DNA of 64,000 bases from Ectocarpus siliculosus (Eukaryota; Sar; Phaeophyceae; Ectocarpales; Ectocarpaceae), in NCBI GenBank assembly GCA_000310025.1, contig FN649729.1:124001-188000 (forward strand), read 5' to 3'. The position numbers and the translations under genes are program-made. Under the pieces are notes generated by a model that saw only the letters and a list, made by a program, of their open reading frames with translations, was not told the origin of the DNA and did no database searches. Positions 34,850 through 48,382 of the stretch are shown in pieces (the stretch's first letter is position 1; each line of letters starts with the position of its first letter).

Positions 34850-37800
34850 ATGAAGGCAGCTGCGAAGCGTGCCAAGCGGGCAAGGGATTTAAGGGCTCGA
34901 GACACGGACTGCAGCAGGTAAAGCGGCGAGTTTATAATGGATAGCTGTACATGTTCATACTCTGATTATATAACAAGCATGTAAACTCAGAGTCCAGGCA
35001 AGAAAATGGTATTGCCGCAAGATTAGGCCGGTTTTCAAATTTCAACTTCCTATTACATGCACTTTGAATCGCGGACGAACATGAGACATGAGCGCAGCCG
35101 CGATATCCCTAGCTCTTTGCACGTCGTGAAAATGGGCAGTGCAACAGTGGAATGCAAAAGCACCGCAGCAATACAATAGCTGACCCGTGATGTCTACAAT
35201 GAGTATTCGCAACGCCATCCATTTTTGTTCTGCAACTGAATCAAACCCGTTGTTGTCACACGATGCTCCTTGACCCATGGCGCGGGCATTGGAAACCTCA
35301 GTGTGACCAGCACCTCCACCTTAGACGATTCGCACCATCGGCTCCAGCACCACCCCTTGAAGCCCTCCACTACGATAAAGGTGAGGTTGACGTTGGGTGG
35401 GTGCTCCCCTGCTGCAGTCACTGCAGTAGACTGCTTGACTGCTGCGGAGGACAACCACATACATACACGAGCACCAGCATGCACCACGCATAGGGGGTGC
35501 CACGTAGTACTATCATGAATACTGCAATATGGAATAACCGGTTAGTCTACAGATCATTCGTTGTTACGGCGGTTTGTCAACGAAATCATGTACGTGTGTA
35601 TGAGGTACAGCCTACGATGCTGTAGACTAGTCTCAAGCCATAGGGGCAACCATTCCGATCATGAGCGAACTTACCAGCAGAGCACAAAGGAACAGAGAAC
35701 AGGGCCATGCCTACACGGTCTGTTAGCCAAGGCGTACCCCTCTAGTCGCCTGCGTATTGAACTCAAACTGACAACCCCGACGTAGGCTCTTTTCGATCCG
35801 GGCGTATATTGGGCTACACGAGCTGTATTCTCAGAGCGTGCGTGTTTTTCGTAGGTTTCTCTTCCTCTACTCAAGTCAAAGTTGCACCGAAGCTGTGGTG
35901 ACATATTTCTTCGGATATCCTACTACGTGGTCTGACTGTCCAACACGGGTCTGGCATCAAAAACCTATTACTGAGCAAGATAATGAGACATACGTTTGGG
36001 GATATAGCTGTACTGGTACAGAAAAAACAGTCATGAAGTAATTCGAATGTATACATATGCTGTTGCTATCGTTTGAGACCACCCGGAGTTCGATTATGTG
36101 GTGATGTGTTGCCCCCTACAGCAAATTTTCCTAACAGTAGACCCTCGCTGACCTTTTCATGTGGGCCTCAAAATAAAAAAGACGGCGACAATGCTGCTGA
36201 TGAATATGCGGCTATGGCTAAAATCACTCCCACGCTGTGTCTTGTCTAGCTGCTCGGAAAACCAGCTTACCTACATTACAATGATGTCCTCCTCTCGTGG
36301 TCATGCTACGGCTTTAAGGGTACCATGGCCTGGTAGATGATTTGTGCCGTAGAGTTGAGCAGTCGGATAACTTCTCCTGCTGCCGGGCCATGTCAAACGG
36401 CGGCTGATGATTGCTTGTGAACTATCGTTTTGGACCTGGGTTCTGGATCATGGCGTGAGGTATATTATTATTGATTGAGTAGCTACTGTTGATTGCGAGT
36501 AAAAGGGATGCAACGAGCCTGCACATCTCAACCGCAAGACTTTTCCCCTGTTGGCGTGTTCGCTTTGTATGCAGCACATCAAGTACGACGCTGGGGGGTA
36601 CGAAGGGTTTGAAGAAGAAAAGAAACGTGACCAGCTAAACCCAGAGCAGACGGCCAACGGCGCGGACTTCACAGGCATTCAGGTACATGGGATTCTGTGC
36701 TTTATGACATGCCCTAACGGTGACCGCACGGGACCACGAAGTTCGTCTCGCCATTGGTTTAGAGTTTAACGAAATATGGCAGAAGGGTTGGGTCGCGACC
36801 CGAATGGCTTGATTGATGGCTGCGACAACATCAAAAATAAGCAACCGCAACGGCAGCGACGGCGTTATTGTGCAATGCATGTGGATTGGAGATGACAGTG
36901 AGACTCGAGAAGGTGTGCCATGAAGTCGTCTGTCCATCCACGCCGGGCTGGTTGCTCAGCCCAACGTTTTTGCCCAGGTTGTTTTACAAACGGTACACGA
37001 CAACCGAATGACAGCTCTGTACACGGCCGCCGAAAACGGCCCTTGGCCATCTGAACAGCTTGCGGCAGGTGTTGACCTTGGTACACAAGTTCAGCCGCCA
37101 GAACTTGATCTGTTTGTCAGAGTGCTCAAACTGTCCGCGTGCTTTCTCTCTCCGCATTTGCACCCTCACCCCGATGAATGATTGCACGCCCAAGTTAAGG
37201 CTCTTGCTTGAAACTACTCTACGTTTCACTGAGGAACGACACCAAGTAGAGAACCTCACCCAAGCCTGATTCAGAGCCCTTCTAAGGCTTCCGAGAAAAG
37301 GACCGGTGTGCTCGTTGTGAGCTTTCTACGCGGCTGTTCGCTTTCGTTGTCGCTACAACCGTCAGTCGTCAACAGCGTATCAGCTTACCTTTGGCAGCAG
37401 CTTTCCCCATTCGGAGGGTGTACCCTCATCACCTTTACCTTTGTGTCACTTGCGTCATGTCCAGTGTAGAAATGAGATGTTTATCAAGTACCGATCGATT
37501 GGAAACTTACGGACCACGAACAATACATTTGTCCCCGAATGGTCCGTATGTTCTCAACCAGAGTGGTATGGAACAATTCGTTCAAGACGGTTTTACCCCT
37601 GCAGCCAAGTTCACTTTTGGTAGCTATTGAGAGTGCCGGCTACTATACAATGCTTTCAGGTACCCGAAGGGGCCCCGAAAGATCTTTTATGCGAAGAGTG
37701 CGAGCGGCGGAATGCGGTCGGGTTCTGCGAGGACTGCGGGGAGGCCCTTTGTGCGTCATGCCTGGCGATCCTGCACATCCCCAGCACAGGCGGTCAAGCG

Positions 37801-40800
37801 CACCCGCACCTCGCCCAGGCAAGAACGAAACGCACGACTTCTTTCGTCTACAACAACTCACTACGGCGGTCGTCGCCGTCCTCTAGACCCTCGCGATGTA
37901 CTTTTGTGGCGCGTGTATCCACAGTCTCCACCTGAACGGAACGAACTTCGATCCGGCCTCAAGGCAGAAGGATTAACCTTTCGTTCTGACTGAAACTGCC
38001 GTCGTCGAGTTCCAAAGAAACAAGCGTTTGCAAGCCAGCGCAAGTCAGTGCCACCGAAGCTGTGTTATGCCCGATCGAAAGTTCGGTAGTCATGTGCCCT
38101 TTGAAAGGGGGCTACCTAGCTGAATTAACGAACTATCCCAAGGGTGCACGTGTCTGGCGACAACTCCCGACCTTGAAAAAAAATGTATTACCGCTGTTCG
38201 AAGAGAACTCCGCGCAGATTAGACACGGCTTCGGTTCCCCGCCCCCGTCGTGGTGACCGTGACCGTAATAACAGGACGGTATCCGATCGCTTCGTGCTGG
38301 TGACGAATCCTCCGTACTTCGAGAGGAAGAAGACCCTATCCCGGCGCACGAGGTATGTGTTGTGTGCCAAGGCCTGGTCAGAAACATGGATCCGTACTGT
38401 GCTTGCTTGTGTGCAGTTTCAATCGATCCGTATGTTTTTTTTAGTCTGCCTCTGTTTCCTTTAGGACAAGCAGGGAGGGACTTAAGGAGGTAGGTGTAGA
38501 GCACCGGAACGACCTTCTATGGGAATCATTCCACACTTAATGTTGCACGTCAAAAATGTTCTTGACCAGGTCGATGAGGACGAGATGGCGACTAGGAGAG
38601 ACCTGTCCGTCCCTACCTCTCTCGAAGCACCGACCATCGACCTCACCAGCAGCACGGCGAAGAGGTAGGAGTACCGCCACAACGTCGGCTTGTGTTTAAC
38701 TGCTCGGTATGTTGGTCCAACAAGTCCTGACAAAGTTTAGGAAACGAGATGTCCCCTTGCTCGACTCAGAGTGCTTCGTGATGTGTGCTCCAAGGGTAGT
38801 AGTGAGGAACATGCTCGGGAAACGACAGGAATGCCCCAAAGGGATACAGACACGATCCAGAAACACTACGGTGGTTGGAGCAACGGAGGAAAACTCGGAT
38901 GATGGATGCAAAGTGACCTTCGTTTGAGAGGATATCCATTCATGTGCGGCATAAGCCTCGACCAAAGTAGAGGGCACAAGAAAAAGCTGGGTGTGAACCA
39001 TGAGCAGCGCCTGAGGCCAAGATCAACGGTGTTGCGAAAACCGCAAAACATCATCCTCACGATTCTTTCGTGCATACATGTAAGCGCTACACGTGATGTT
39101 TACGCAGCACACAACTGACCTCTTGTGATTTTTTTTCTGGTTGTATCGTTTGCCGAATCTCAGTATACCCCGCGAGTTGCAAGCGGCAAGAGATCTCGTG
39201 AAATTCTTTCGTTTTTCTTAAGATTTACTCCCCGAACGCCTTGTGATCTGCCCCCTAACATCCCGTTGTCGTTGCTTCTACGAAGAAATGCTGCAGAACC
39301 TTTGCACAAGAAGGGACAGCTGGTCGTATTCAGGGCTGCATTGGCTGATTCTTTGCCCGACCACCTGGCAGGCAACGACGAGGAAGAAGCCTGTGAGGGT
39401 AAGTGCTATAGGGGACTAGGCGCTACGGTACGTGATATATGCAGAACATGTAGAGGGCCATGTTTAGCCGTGTCGTTGGCGCGTGCTCCATATGTATGCC
39501 GATGCTAAGCGCTTGTGACGGTTGGGAGCGCCCGCGGTGTGAAAATGAAGGGCGCTGCAAGCACGGACGTTGCCATAGAAGTTTGAGATTCATGTCGCCG
39601 CCGTGGAACCAAGTACTTGGGTATTGGACTTCCTGGTGTTCGGGAATATTTGAGATTGAGTCTAACTCTCTGGGACAATTGTTATCTCGCCTCGCTTGGC
39701 ATTCCGATGTCTTCGGAAACGGGTGTTATCACCGAGCGAAAGCACATGCTTCCCCAACTATCGTACCCGTCTTACATTCTTTGTAGGCTCTATTGCAGAT
39801 GCTGTTTTCTGCCCCAAAATCCGGCTCCGCGACTACTGTAGGGTCCTGCGGAATTGACACGGTGTAGCCGTGGGGTGGCGCTCCCCGAAATCAACGGACT
39901 GGACGCAAGCCCCACGCTGTCCTCGCCCCATGGAGATGTTTTCGTCGAGTTTCCTCCTTACCAGTACCTTTGAAGTACACGTTGCGCCCCGGGGCGTTTC
40001 TTCCAGTTTCTTTGGCCACTACTGGCGTGTGTGGTCCAATGACATGATGACATTTACGTGTGAAAGAACTGTTGCGCTCTGCAGATCACGAAAACGGCAT
40101 GTCTGTTCGACGGCGAGGCTCAAGACCCCGAGAGTTGTACGGCGAGGTGAGGGGTAGATGTGACGCTTGCATCACACGATGGCAAGGTATACTACAGTTT
40201 GACGGGCGTCAATACACCGGTAGATGCCGCTCAGAGAATTTCTTGGTGTCGCGTGCTCTCCGTTTTAGGTTTTCAGCATCATGATTTCCATCTATTAACA
40301 TTCATGAACTGAAAATAACGCCGCATCGCCCCCCACTCCCATCACCGCCCCGAATCAAGGTTGCTATTCGGCGTGATCCCAAGGTGCTTGACCTACCGTC
40401 GTGCCTAATGCCTTGCAATGACATATCTCTCGCGATAATGATTGGTGCTCTTTGCATTCTGTACCACGACGCTGGTTTGCGTTGTGCAGGTGATGTCCGT
40501 GCCCATGGCGAGGCACGGCGAGTGGGGACACGCCAGACGCCGGACCCAGGGGCACCGCCTGCTGGTCCGTGTCAGAGTGTTGGGAAGGGCGTCAGGAGGG
40601 TACTCGGAGCCCTTCGTAGAAGAGTGGCAGCGCCGAAAACATCAACGAGAGGGCCCCAGGTGATGATGCTCACACATTGACAGACGCGGTCAGTGTGGTT
40701 CATGGTTCACCACAGAAGGAGAAATGGGAGCAAGTTGCACGTTGGCAACGAAGAGCCGAGGGTGCTATCCTGCATTATCCCTGTGTACCAGTAGTTTAAT

Positions 40801-43800
40801 CGCAGAGATTTGACCTTACCAGCTTCGATTGTTGGAAATCTTGTACAGCCATTGATATTCTACAACTACGGATCGTCTCTTACACAGAGTGTTACGGCAA
40901 CAAAAAGCGATCCTACGAACTCGTCGATCCAAGGTGACACAGACGAAAATGTCCAAACAACCACAGAATAAACCTACCTCGATCGCACATTCTGTCTGTC
41001 TATCGTACACGCGGGATTGTGCTGCTGCTGCTTCTTCTGCTGCTGCTATGTTGACTCGATAAGTTCAGGGAAGCTTGCGTTCTACTACTGCTTTGTGCAT
41101 TGTCCGCAGGGAACCAGTCAAGATCACCGGTGGCAGTGGCGCCGACCCCTTAGCCCGAGAAGTGGGGGCTGCGAAAGCCAAAGATGTCTGCAGGGAGGGC
41201 GTCCGGAGGACCTGCGTGCTGCCGGAGAAAGAACTCCCGCTCATTAACCCGCCACCACTGCCAACAAATACATCAATAGCACCAACACCGGCAACGGCGA
41301 AAGCGGGCACCGCCTTCAAAGAAACGAGATCGGGAGTCGGTGCCACCGGGAGGTCGCGAAGTCTCGAGAGCGGGATGGTTGGTGGGGTTGAAAGTGACGA
41401 TCGCGGGGGTCAGGCGTTGGTGGTTCTGGTGCCTGAGGAGGAGCTGTTTCCGGTCGAGGTGAAGAGAGAGGAGCTCAGGAGGAGCCGCTGTGCCATCGTG
41501 GAGGCGTGCTATCAGGTACGAAACCTATTAAGTAGAAGGAGGCCAGCAGTAAATTGCTGATTCCTCCAGAACCTCCTGGGTATGATGCACTGATCGTTTA
41601 CCTGCGGGAACCGGGGGAGAGTCCGACGCCGAAGAAATGTCCAACCTCGTCCAAGGGCTACCCTTTATTTCGAGACTGTTTCAGAGCCCATCGTGGAGGC
41701 GTGTTGTCACCTCGGGAACTTGCGGGGAAAAAAATGCGCCCGAAAACGACAATAGAGCCTGTTGCTGGAACGCGGGAATGGTTGCTGCAGTCTATTTTTG
41801 GCGGTGGCCCGCACAATACCTTGGAGTAAGACCACAACCCAAAGAAGCACAACACATGGGCTACTCACGTACTTTGGACATTGAAAACGAATGCACGTTA
41901 CGTTTAACTATATCACTGCTCAGAGCGCGGAGAGAAGACGGAAAGCCGATGACACTCGGGCGGCCCTGAAGCGATGGCTTGACACCACCGTAGAAATACG
42001 GAATGAGCGTTGGGAATGGGCGTCTCGGATGCTGCAGAGGAGGACGAGAGGAATTCTTGTTAGGTGAGTAGCAGGTTTGGCTCTATCATCCCGTCTCTCC
42101 TCCTTGCCAGTGTTCACGTTTCGACCTCTGGTCGTGCCTGGGTCTGTATGTGTACAGGTTGATTCGTGTGTGCCAAGACAGCAAACTCTCCGCGCTACAA
42201 CGAACGTGGAGGCTGTGTCTTGAGTCGAATGTACGTGTGCAACGCTTGTCCCCTCATGACGCTACGTCCTTACTACGAGTGCCCTCTTTTCTACGATGCT
42301 AGAAGACCATAGGGCGAACGGCACCCAGCCAGTACGCTTTGCTTGGTACTTCACGCGAGTCCACTCTAGTCGCAACCAGAAGAAGATCGCCCATCCCACC
42401 TCCGACGTTGTTTTTCTTTCGTTTCAAAGAATACGATGCGCACGGCAACGCGAGGCAGAAGAAAGGGCCCTGTGGGAGGCAGGGAGGAGACTTCACAAGC
42501 AGTTCCGATACCTCGACACTCAGGCGAGTTTCACACGCCGTACCTAGCCTTCCTGCCATTCGTGATTGGATTTACAGAGTATACACCACGTCTCTTGACG
42601 GGCGTGACCGAGAGTAAGTTACATCCTGGCCAGCGGCTGCTATCTGAATCATGGGACGATACACCCTAACCAACACTCACCAACCCATGTTACTCCAACT
42701 CATGACACCAGCAGTCGCTCCCGTTACTCCCGGCCTTAGAAGGCATCATCGGACTCTACATGTGTACGGGATATACGAGATATTAATGGGGGTATGCACA
42801 GTTTGAAGTCGTTTTCGAGGCGTGCGAGACCATTCTTTGGGGAATGGGTATTGACATTACCTCGCCGAACTTTGCGAGAATGTGTTCGAAGCAGGAGGGC
42901 TGTTTTTTGACAAGGAATGCGTACCCCCGGTGAACAATGTGTCTGGCAATGCTCTCAGAGCTGTACAAAGCAGAAGAATGCCCTGGTTATTCACACCTCT
43001 TTGAAACTGTTGTGTGCTCCTTCGCTGCCTTCTCGAAGACCCCACTTTCTCAAAGAAAAAAACACAATACTCTCCCTTCCGTTTAGTCACAGAATCCGTT
43101 GAGTGTGTTGGTGTCAGAGCAACTTCGATTTCACCGATGAATGGACAACCGATCTTCGTCACTTCATGGCGGTATCGAATACAACAACTCTGAATGCAGG
43201 AGCTTCGTGATAACGCGGGAGGCGGGGTGACCACTGACGGTCGGGTGTTCGTCGGGACGAAGGCAGAGATGAACCGCCTGGAGGCCCTCCGAAGGATAAT
43301 GGCAGAGCGGGCCTACCGAATGCTCTGCAACGGTCAGTCGATTTATCTTGACAGCCCTGTTGCATTCTCGGCAGAGAGCTGTTGGGTGCCCTTTTGACAA
43401 CTTCCAACAGCGTTGTCCCGACATCGTTTTTTTTTTTACTCATTTCGCTTGAGAATCTGCAAACGACAATAAACACGTTGGATTTGGGATAGGCCGAAGG
43501 ACATCTCTCAAGCATGTGTTCACAGCACCTTGGAGAGATCCGCCGAAAGATTATAGCCGTCGACGCGCAGCCGCGAAAACTCGGTTCTTCCAGCCCTTGC
43601 GGTACTCCTGAGATACACTCGCTCTGAATGCATATTAATACTGCACCTTTGAATTAGCAACCTCCCGTCAACCCCAGACGACGGTTGCCTTACATGACGA
43701 AACCGAAACATATAGAATGGGAAAAATAAACGTAAAATTTGTCATTGGCAGCTGCTACCTAAATCCGTCAGATCGTGTGCGCTTGACAAGTAGGGGTGCA

Positions 43801-46800
43801 TCACGTGAAAACTCGCTCGTTCAAGCGCTGGCTGATTCATACCGAGTGGGAGCGGCGGGCAAACGAGACGTACGTATTCAGCGTCGCCAAGGACGCCAGC
43901 CTTGCAGGAGATGAGGTAAGAAGGAGAGAAACTAAGGTAGGTAAGGGGTAGGCTAATGTTGAAGAATGGTCATATCACTTGCTACGAACTCCGGTCTCTC
44001 TTTGTAATATTAAGAAGAACAATACCGCAGGCAATCCCGTTAACTTGTGAAGCCGGGTCGATGGTCTAGAGGGTAAGTCAAGAAAGTTGGACAAATTACC
44101 GAGCCTAGACCCACTCGGCTATTGCGTAACTTGATTGATCCCCCGAACACCTTACACCGCTTTGGTTTCGTGTTGATCTTTGTTTTTCCATCTCAAGCAG
44201 CCTGTAGAAGCAGAATCGTACAAGACCGAGTGGCGACATCCGTCTCATGGCATCGCCATACCTCCTCTACCGCGGGTGCACTCTGGGAGGCTTAGTGCTA
44301 GGAACGGCGAAAACAATCAGGTGGGTTTATCACCGCCTGCGAGGTACGAGGACACCTACTTTGCTTGTCGAAGGATTCAAGTGTAGATCAACCGTAAGGT
44401 TTTCTGGCAGGCGTGTCGCTGTTACGGACGACGAATGAAGCTAGGCAGCAAAACAATAAGACCTCCGGCTGTCTGTAATCGTTTTGGCCATGACCGCACC
44501 ATGTTCCACGGTGACAGCTGGATTCGATGGCGGCAGCCTCTGTAGCTAGGTCGATGGCCGGGCCCGCCCCGTTCTGCAGCTGGCTCGTGCCTGGCTTGGT
44601 GCTGATGAGTTCGTACATCGATTCCGAGGTAAGTCAGAACTTCATGATAGGGTTAGGGTGGATTCACCACAACGTTACAAGTTCCCAAACCCCCTACTGC
44701 CTTGGATTATTTCACAGAGGCAGTACGGTCCGGAAGAGGGTGAATGTCGAAACATCGATGTGCCTTGATTTTGTGTGTTTTGGTGTCATTGGTACATAGT
44801 TCATGATCCAGCGACGACTGTACCGCCAGGGACGGCTTTCAGGTGGCACCGCTCACCCCCTGTCTTCCTTGTTCATTATTGGGACATGCCCTCGTTTGCG
44901 GACTGACACGAAATGTGACGTGTTTGACATTATTCCCTGATACTGCACAACTACAGTAACCGCAATGCACAATGGAACATACGACGCAAGAGTCGACGCA
45001 AACCGTTGTTTGCGTTGCTAACACCTTTCACCACTTACTGCCCTGCGAAGGTGGTTCCGTGTTCGGCCGTGTGTACCCCCGTGCTGGCCTTCAGCACTGA
45101 GCCACAAGACATGTGGTGTTCGTGGTGACATGTCATGCATTGATGTTACCAACAGATGGGTGAGAATCCCGCCTGATCGTTCTGAAAGGGCCTCTCTGAT
45201 GCGAAACGACATGTACGCATGTACCAATTCGCTGCGAATGAAGGCTTCAACGGTAGAGGTGCCCACATGTTCTGATGAAGCAGGCCAAAGCTCGACCGCA
45301 GCAGTTCAAGCAGCCGTTCTACCCGGATGCCGCTTCCCAGATCATGCTGGCGGGAGTAGGCACGTTGGTCTGTCTATCTTCGGAGGCCACCGTCCGTCAG
45401 CACGAGTCGGAGCACGAATTGGCTTTGTTCGACAACGCGTTTGGAGTTAGGTACGTTGGTGGTCGAAAATACGTTGATTCCAAGATAAAATTCTTAGAAA
45501 ACGTGACGAAAGCAGTACAACTACCCCCCCCCTGAGTACAACTTCTGCGGGCGCAGGAAGTATGCATCGCTAAAATTAAATAATCTGACCACGTGTCGCT
45601 GACGAGGACAAGGGCGTGCGATGCAGGCATGATTTGTGCGGGGATATCCGGCCCCCAAAAGTCTGGGAGCGAAAGCATGTAGAGGCCCCACCACCCCGAT
45701 TCTGAAGCCATTCGTAAAACGCGCCAAGTATACCACTTCGAGCTTGATGCATCGCAAAGTTGCTGAAATCCGACCAGGAGTTTTTCGGGTAACTCACACA
45801 ATGCCATTCCGACGGCTTTATGCATGGAGAGACGCCGATTTCTATGACGGTACAATTGTAGATGCCTGTGTTGAGTCCGCCACAATCTTAACAACGTCAT
45901 GCTGGGGTGGGGCACACCGCTTTCTTTCCCGCCGGATTCGATTGACGATATAGAGATGCGGAAACAACCCTCCGCAGGATTCACAAGGTTGTTGATGTTT
46001 GATCGTTTTACCTACAGTCGCATCCATATCTTGCGCGATGTCTTCATGTGACGTCGAGGCAGCCACAAGACAATCTCTGCCTCGATCAAGGTTAACGTGG
46101 GGGAGGCGAATAATGACGTCATGATGCTCCGCCGGGAGGAGAAAAACTTAGAGCAGCTCCGATTCGTCCAAGGTGAGTTCCGCGGAAAAATATCCGTGTG
46201 AACCAAAGGCATTGTCTTTCATGATACACCAGATGAGGTTTGCAAGCTGCTGCACGATACCAAGGATCGTAGGGAAGACTACTGTAGTGTGACCGGAGGC
46301 TGGTTTCTAGGCTCGAAACGCTTTTCCAACTGACTCTTTGTTGTCCAGGACACATTGTTCAACTTCAGAGTATATGCGCGATGCGCATGGTTGAGCCCCA
46401 AGATTCGCTCCATCCACTCGAAAAAACATGAAAAAGGTCTCACGGGCGCCCCGTTCGTTTTTAATTTGCCGCTTTCGTCGTCCCTGGTCGGATGCGTAAA
46501 GGATACGACCAAGACGAACGACGAAAGGCCCTCGCTTACATAGTCACCCGGATGCGCAGTGCAAGGTGTGCCTCGTTCTTGCCGCCTGCGTTCATGGAAT
46601 TATTTTTCGTCGAGAAGGCACGGGGTACCTTCGCGGTTTTGAAGTTGGAAGCAGATTCGACAAAGCCGTAGTGAAATGAATGTCCGGAAGTCGGAGTGGT
46701 GGCTGACTCGGATGTATGTATGGTCTCGTGGCACCACCTGTGCTTCTTGCGGATAAGACTACCGTATCTGACAGGAGTGATTGGGCGCACGAAGGTAAAG

Positions 46801-48333
46801 ATGTAACAGCAGACTGAACAATCAGATTTTCTTTTTGGGACGTACTTTCTCAGTCTGTTCGCACCAAAAATTCAGTCGACAAATATTTTCTGTGCAATCA
46901 GCGGGTAAAATCATCAGTGCGAACGCTATTATCTTGGTTCTTCAACTCTATGGCCAGACTTATCATTTGACGAGAGTATCGCAACGATAGGGCATCTTCA
47001 ACACATGGGCGTATTTCTGAAGTGCCAATGATGGACAGAACCATTTCATTGACCAATCGCTTCTTCGAGTTGGAATCTGATTTACACAAGTTCACACGAT
47101 ACGACACGTCCACTTCATATTCTGTACGGCGATACCCATCTCGTAGGTGGAGCTTGATTATGGCCAGTTCAAATTCGAGGGATTGAGTTGAACTTGATTC
47201 GGTTCTATCACCGAGCCACAAACAAGCGTTGAACGTTTGTGCGTCTGTGGAGATCCATTCGTTTTCGCTGCTCGACTTCTTCCGTACATTTCCGCCCTGA
47301 AGAGTCTACGTCCGTATCCTCGATTGTACTCCGTTTAACACACGTTGTGTCGCATGTCGAAACATCAAAGGAGTGCCTTTACAGTCGCCAAACGAATGGC
47401 CGACATTTTTCCTGCCGAGCTGCATGTGGCGTGGGAGCCTCTCCCAGAAGACGAAGCACCTTCGGTAGAATCAGTCGTCGAGCTGGCCGTCAGGCTAGAG
47501 GACCGGCTACGGAAGGGAGAAAAGGTGAAAAGGAAAGGGAAAGGGGGGTTCAAGAAAGGATCTTCCGATGGTAAATCCTTCAAGAGGGGGGAAAACATGA
47601 GGAGAGAAAACACACGGGGAAGGAGTATCCGAGTTGTCGAGACCATGGAAGGGTAGGGAAAAATTCAATTGTTGCGTTTTTCGACTTGTCACGAATGTAT
47701 CGTTCGGAGTTGGAAGGCAATAGACTATCTGGTTAGTTTTGTTACTGCGGAAAGTAAGTTCAAAAACATGTCCCTGTTCTCCGTTCTCCCCCGTTACCTT
47801 GCTTCTTACCTCCACCCACCTGGAAGTTGTGCTTGTGGTCGCCTCGAGGCCATGGCAGAGTAGGACTGGTCGGCGCGGTGCTTTTGGGCCGACTTTACGG
47901 TTTCACGGCCGAAGATGCTCTCCTCAGAGTACAGGTTGGCTAGAGTTTATTAGGTTCTCCCCTAGATTTGGTTTGGGTTTGGAATGGAAGCAATGGTGTG
48001 CGTTCTCGTGCGCGAAGTGCTACATTCAAGCCTTGGTACATAGCTATTGGAGCCCAGTTTTGGGTTATGCAGTCAGCTGTGGCGCGATTCGAGATTGTTA
48101 TCGCGGTCGTCACCCTTGTCTAAGACGTTGGTCACTTTCCTGTTTCAAAATGTTCTGCGATTGGTGTCACCGGCACTTGTGTCGTAGAGTGTTGTGTTTC
48201 AGACCGTCACCGCTAAGAAGTTGTCCGTTTTTGTTCCTCGCCGTCCCGGTCATTCCGCCCTAACATGTAATACTGCGATTGTCAAAGAGAACTCGAAGAC
48301 CAAGAGTCAATCCCTCCTCGTCATTGACAATTC

Positions 48334-48382
<49 letters not shown>

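Noticed and set aside
35042-35487. Minus-strand frames between the first B-box-gene exons
   Set aside because: They overlap the plus-strand exon at 35302-35380 that fits the phase of the B-box gene, and they show no family resemblance.
39510-39580. Possible exon in the B-box gene (LVTVGSARGVKMKGAAS)
   Set aside because: It needs a weak donor, and leaving it out lets 39223-39398 join 40085-40146 and 40490-40659 in one unbroken phase.
44806-44850. Possible short B-box-gene exon (FMIQRRLYRQGRLS)
   Set aside because: The phase does not fit the preceding exon, and 44550-44628 joins 45291-45450 directly in phase.
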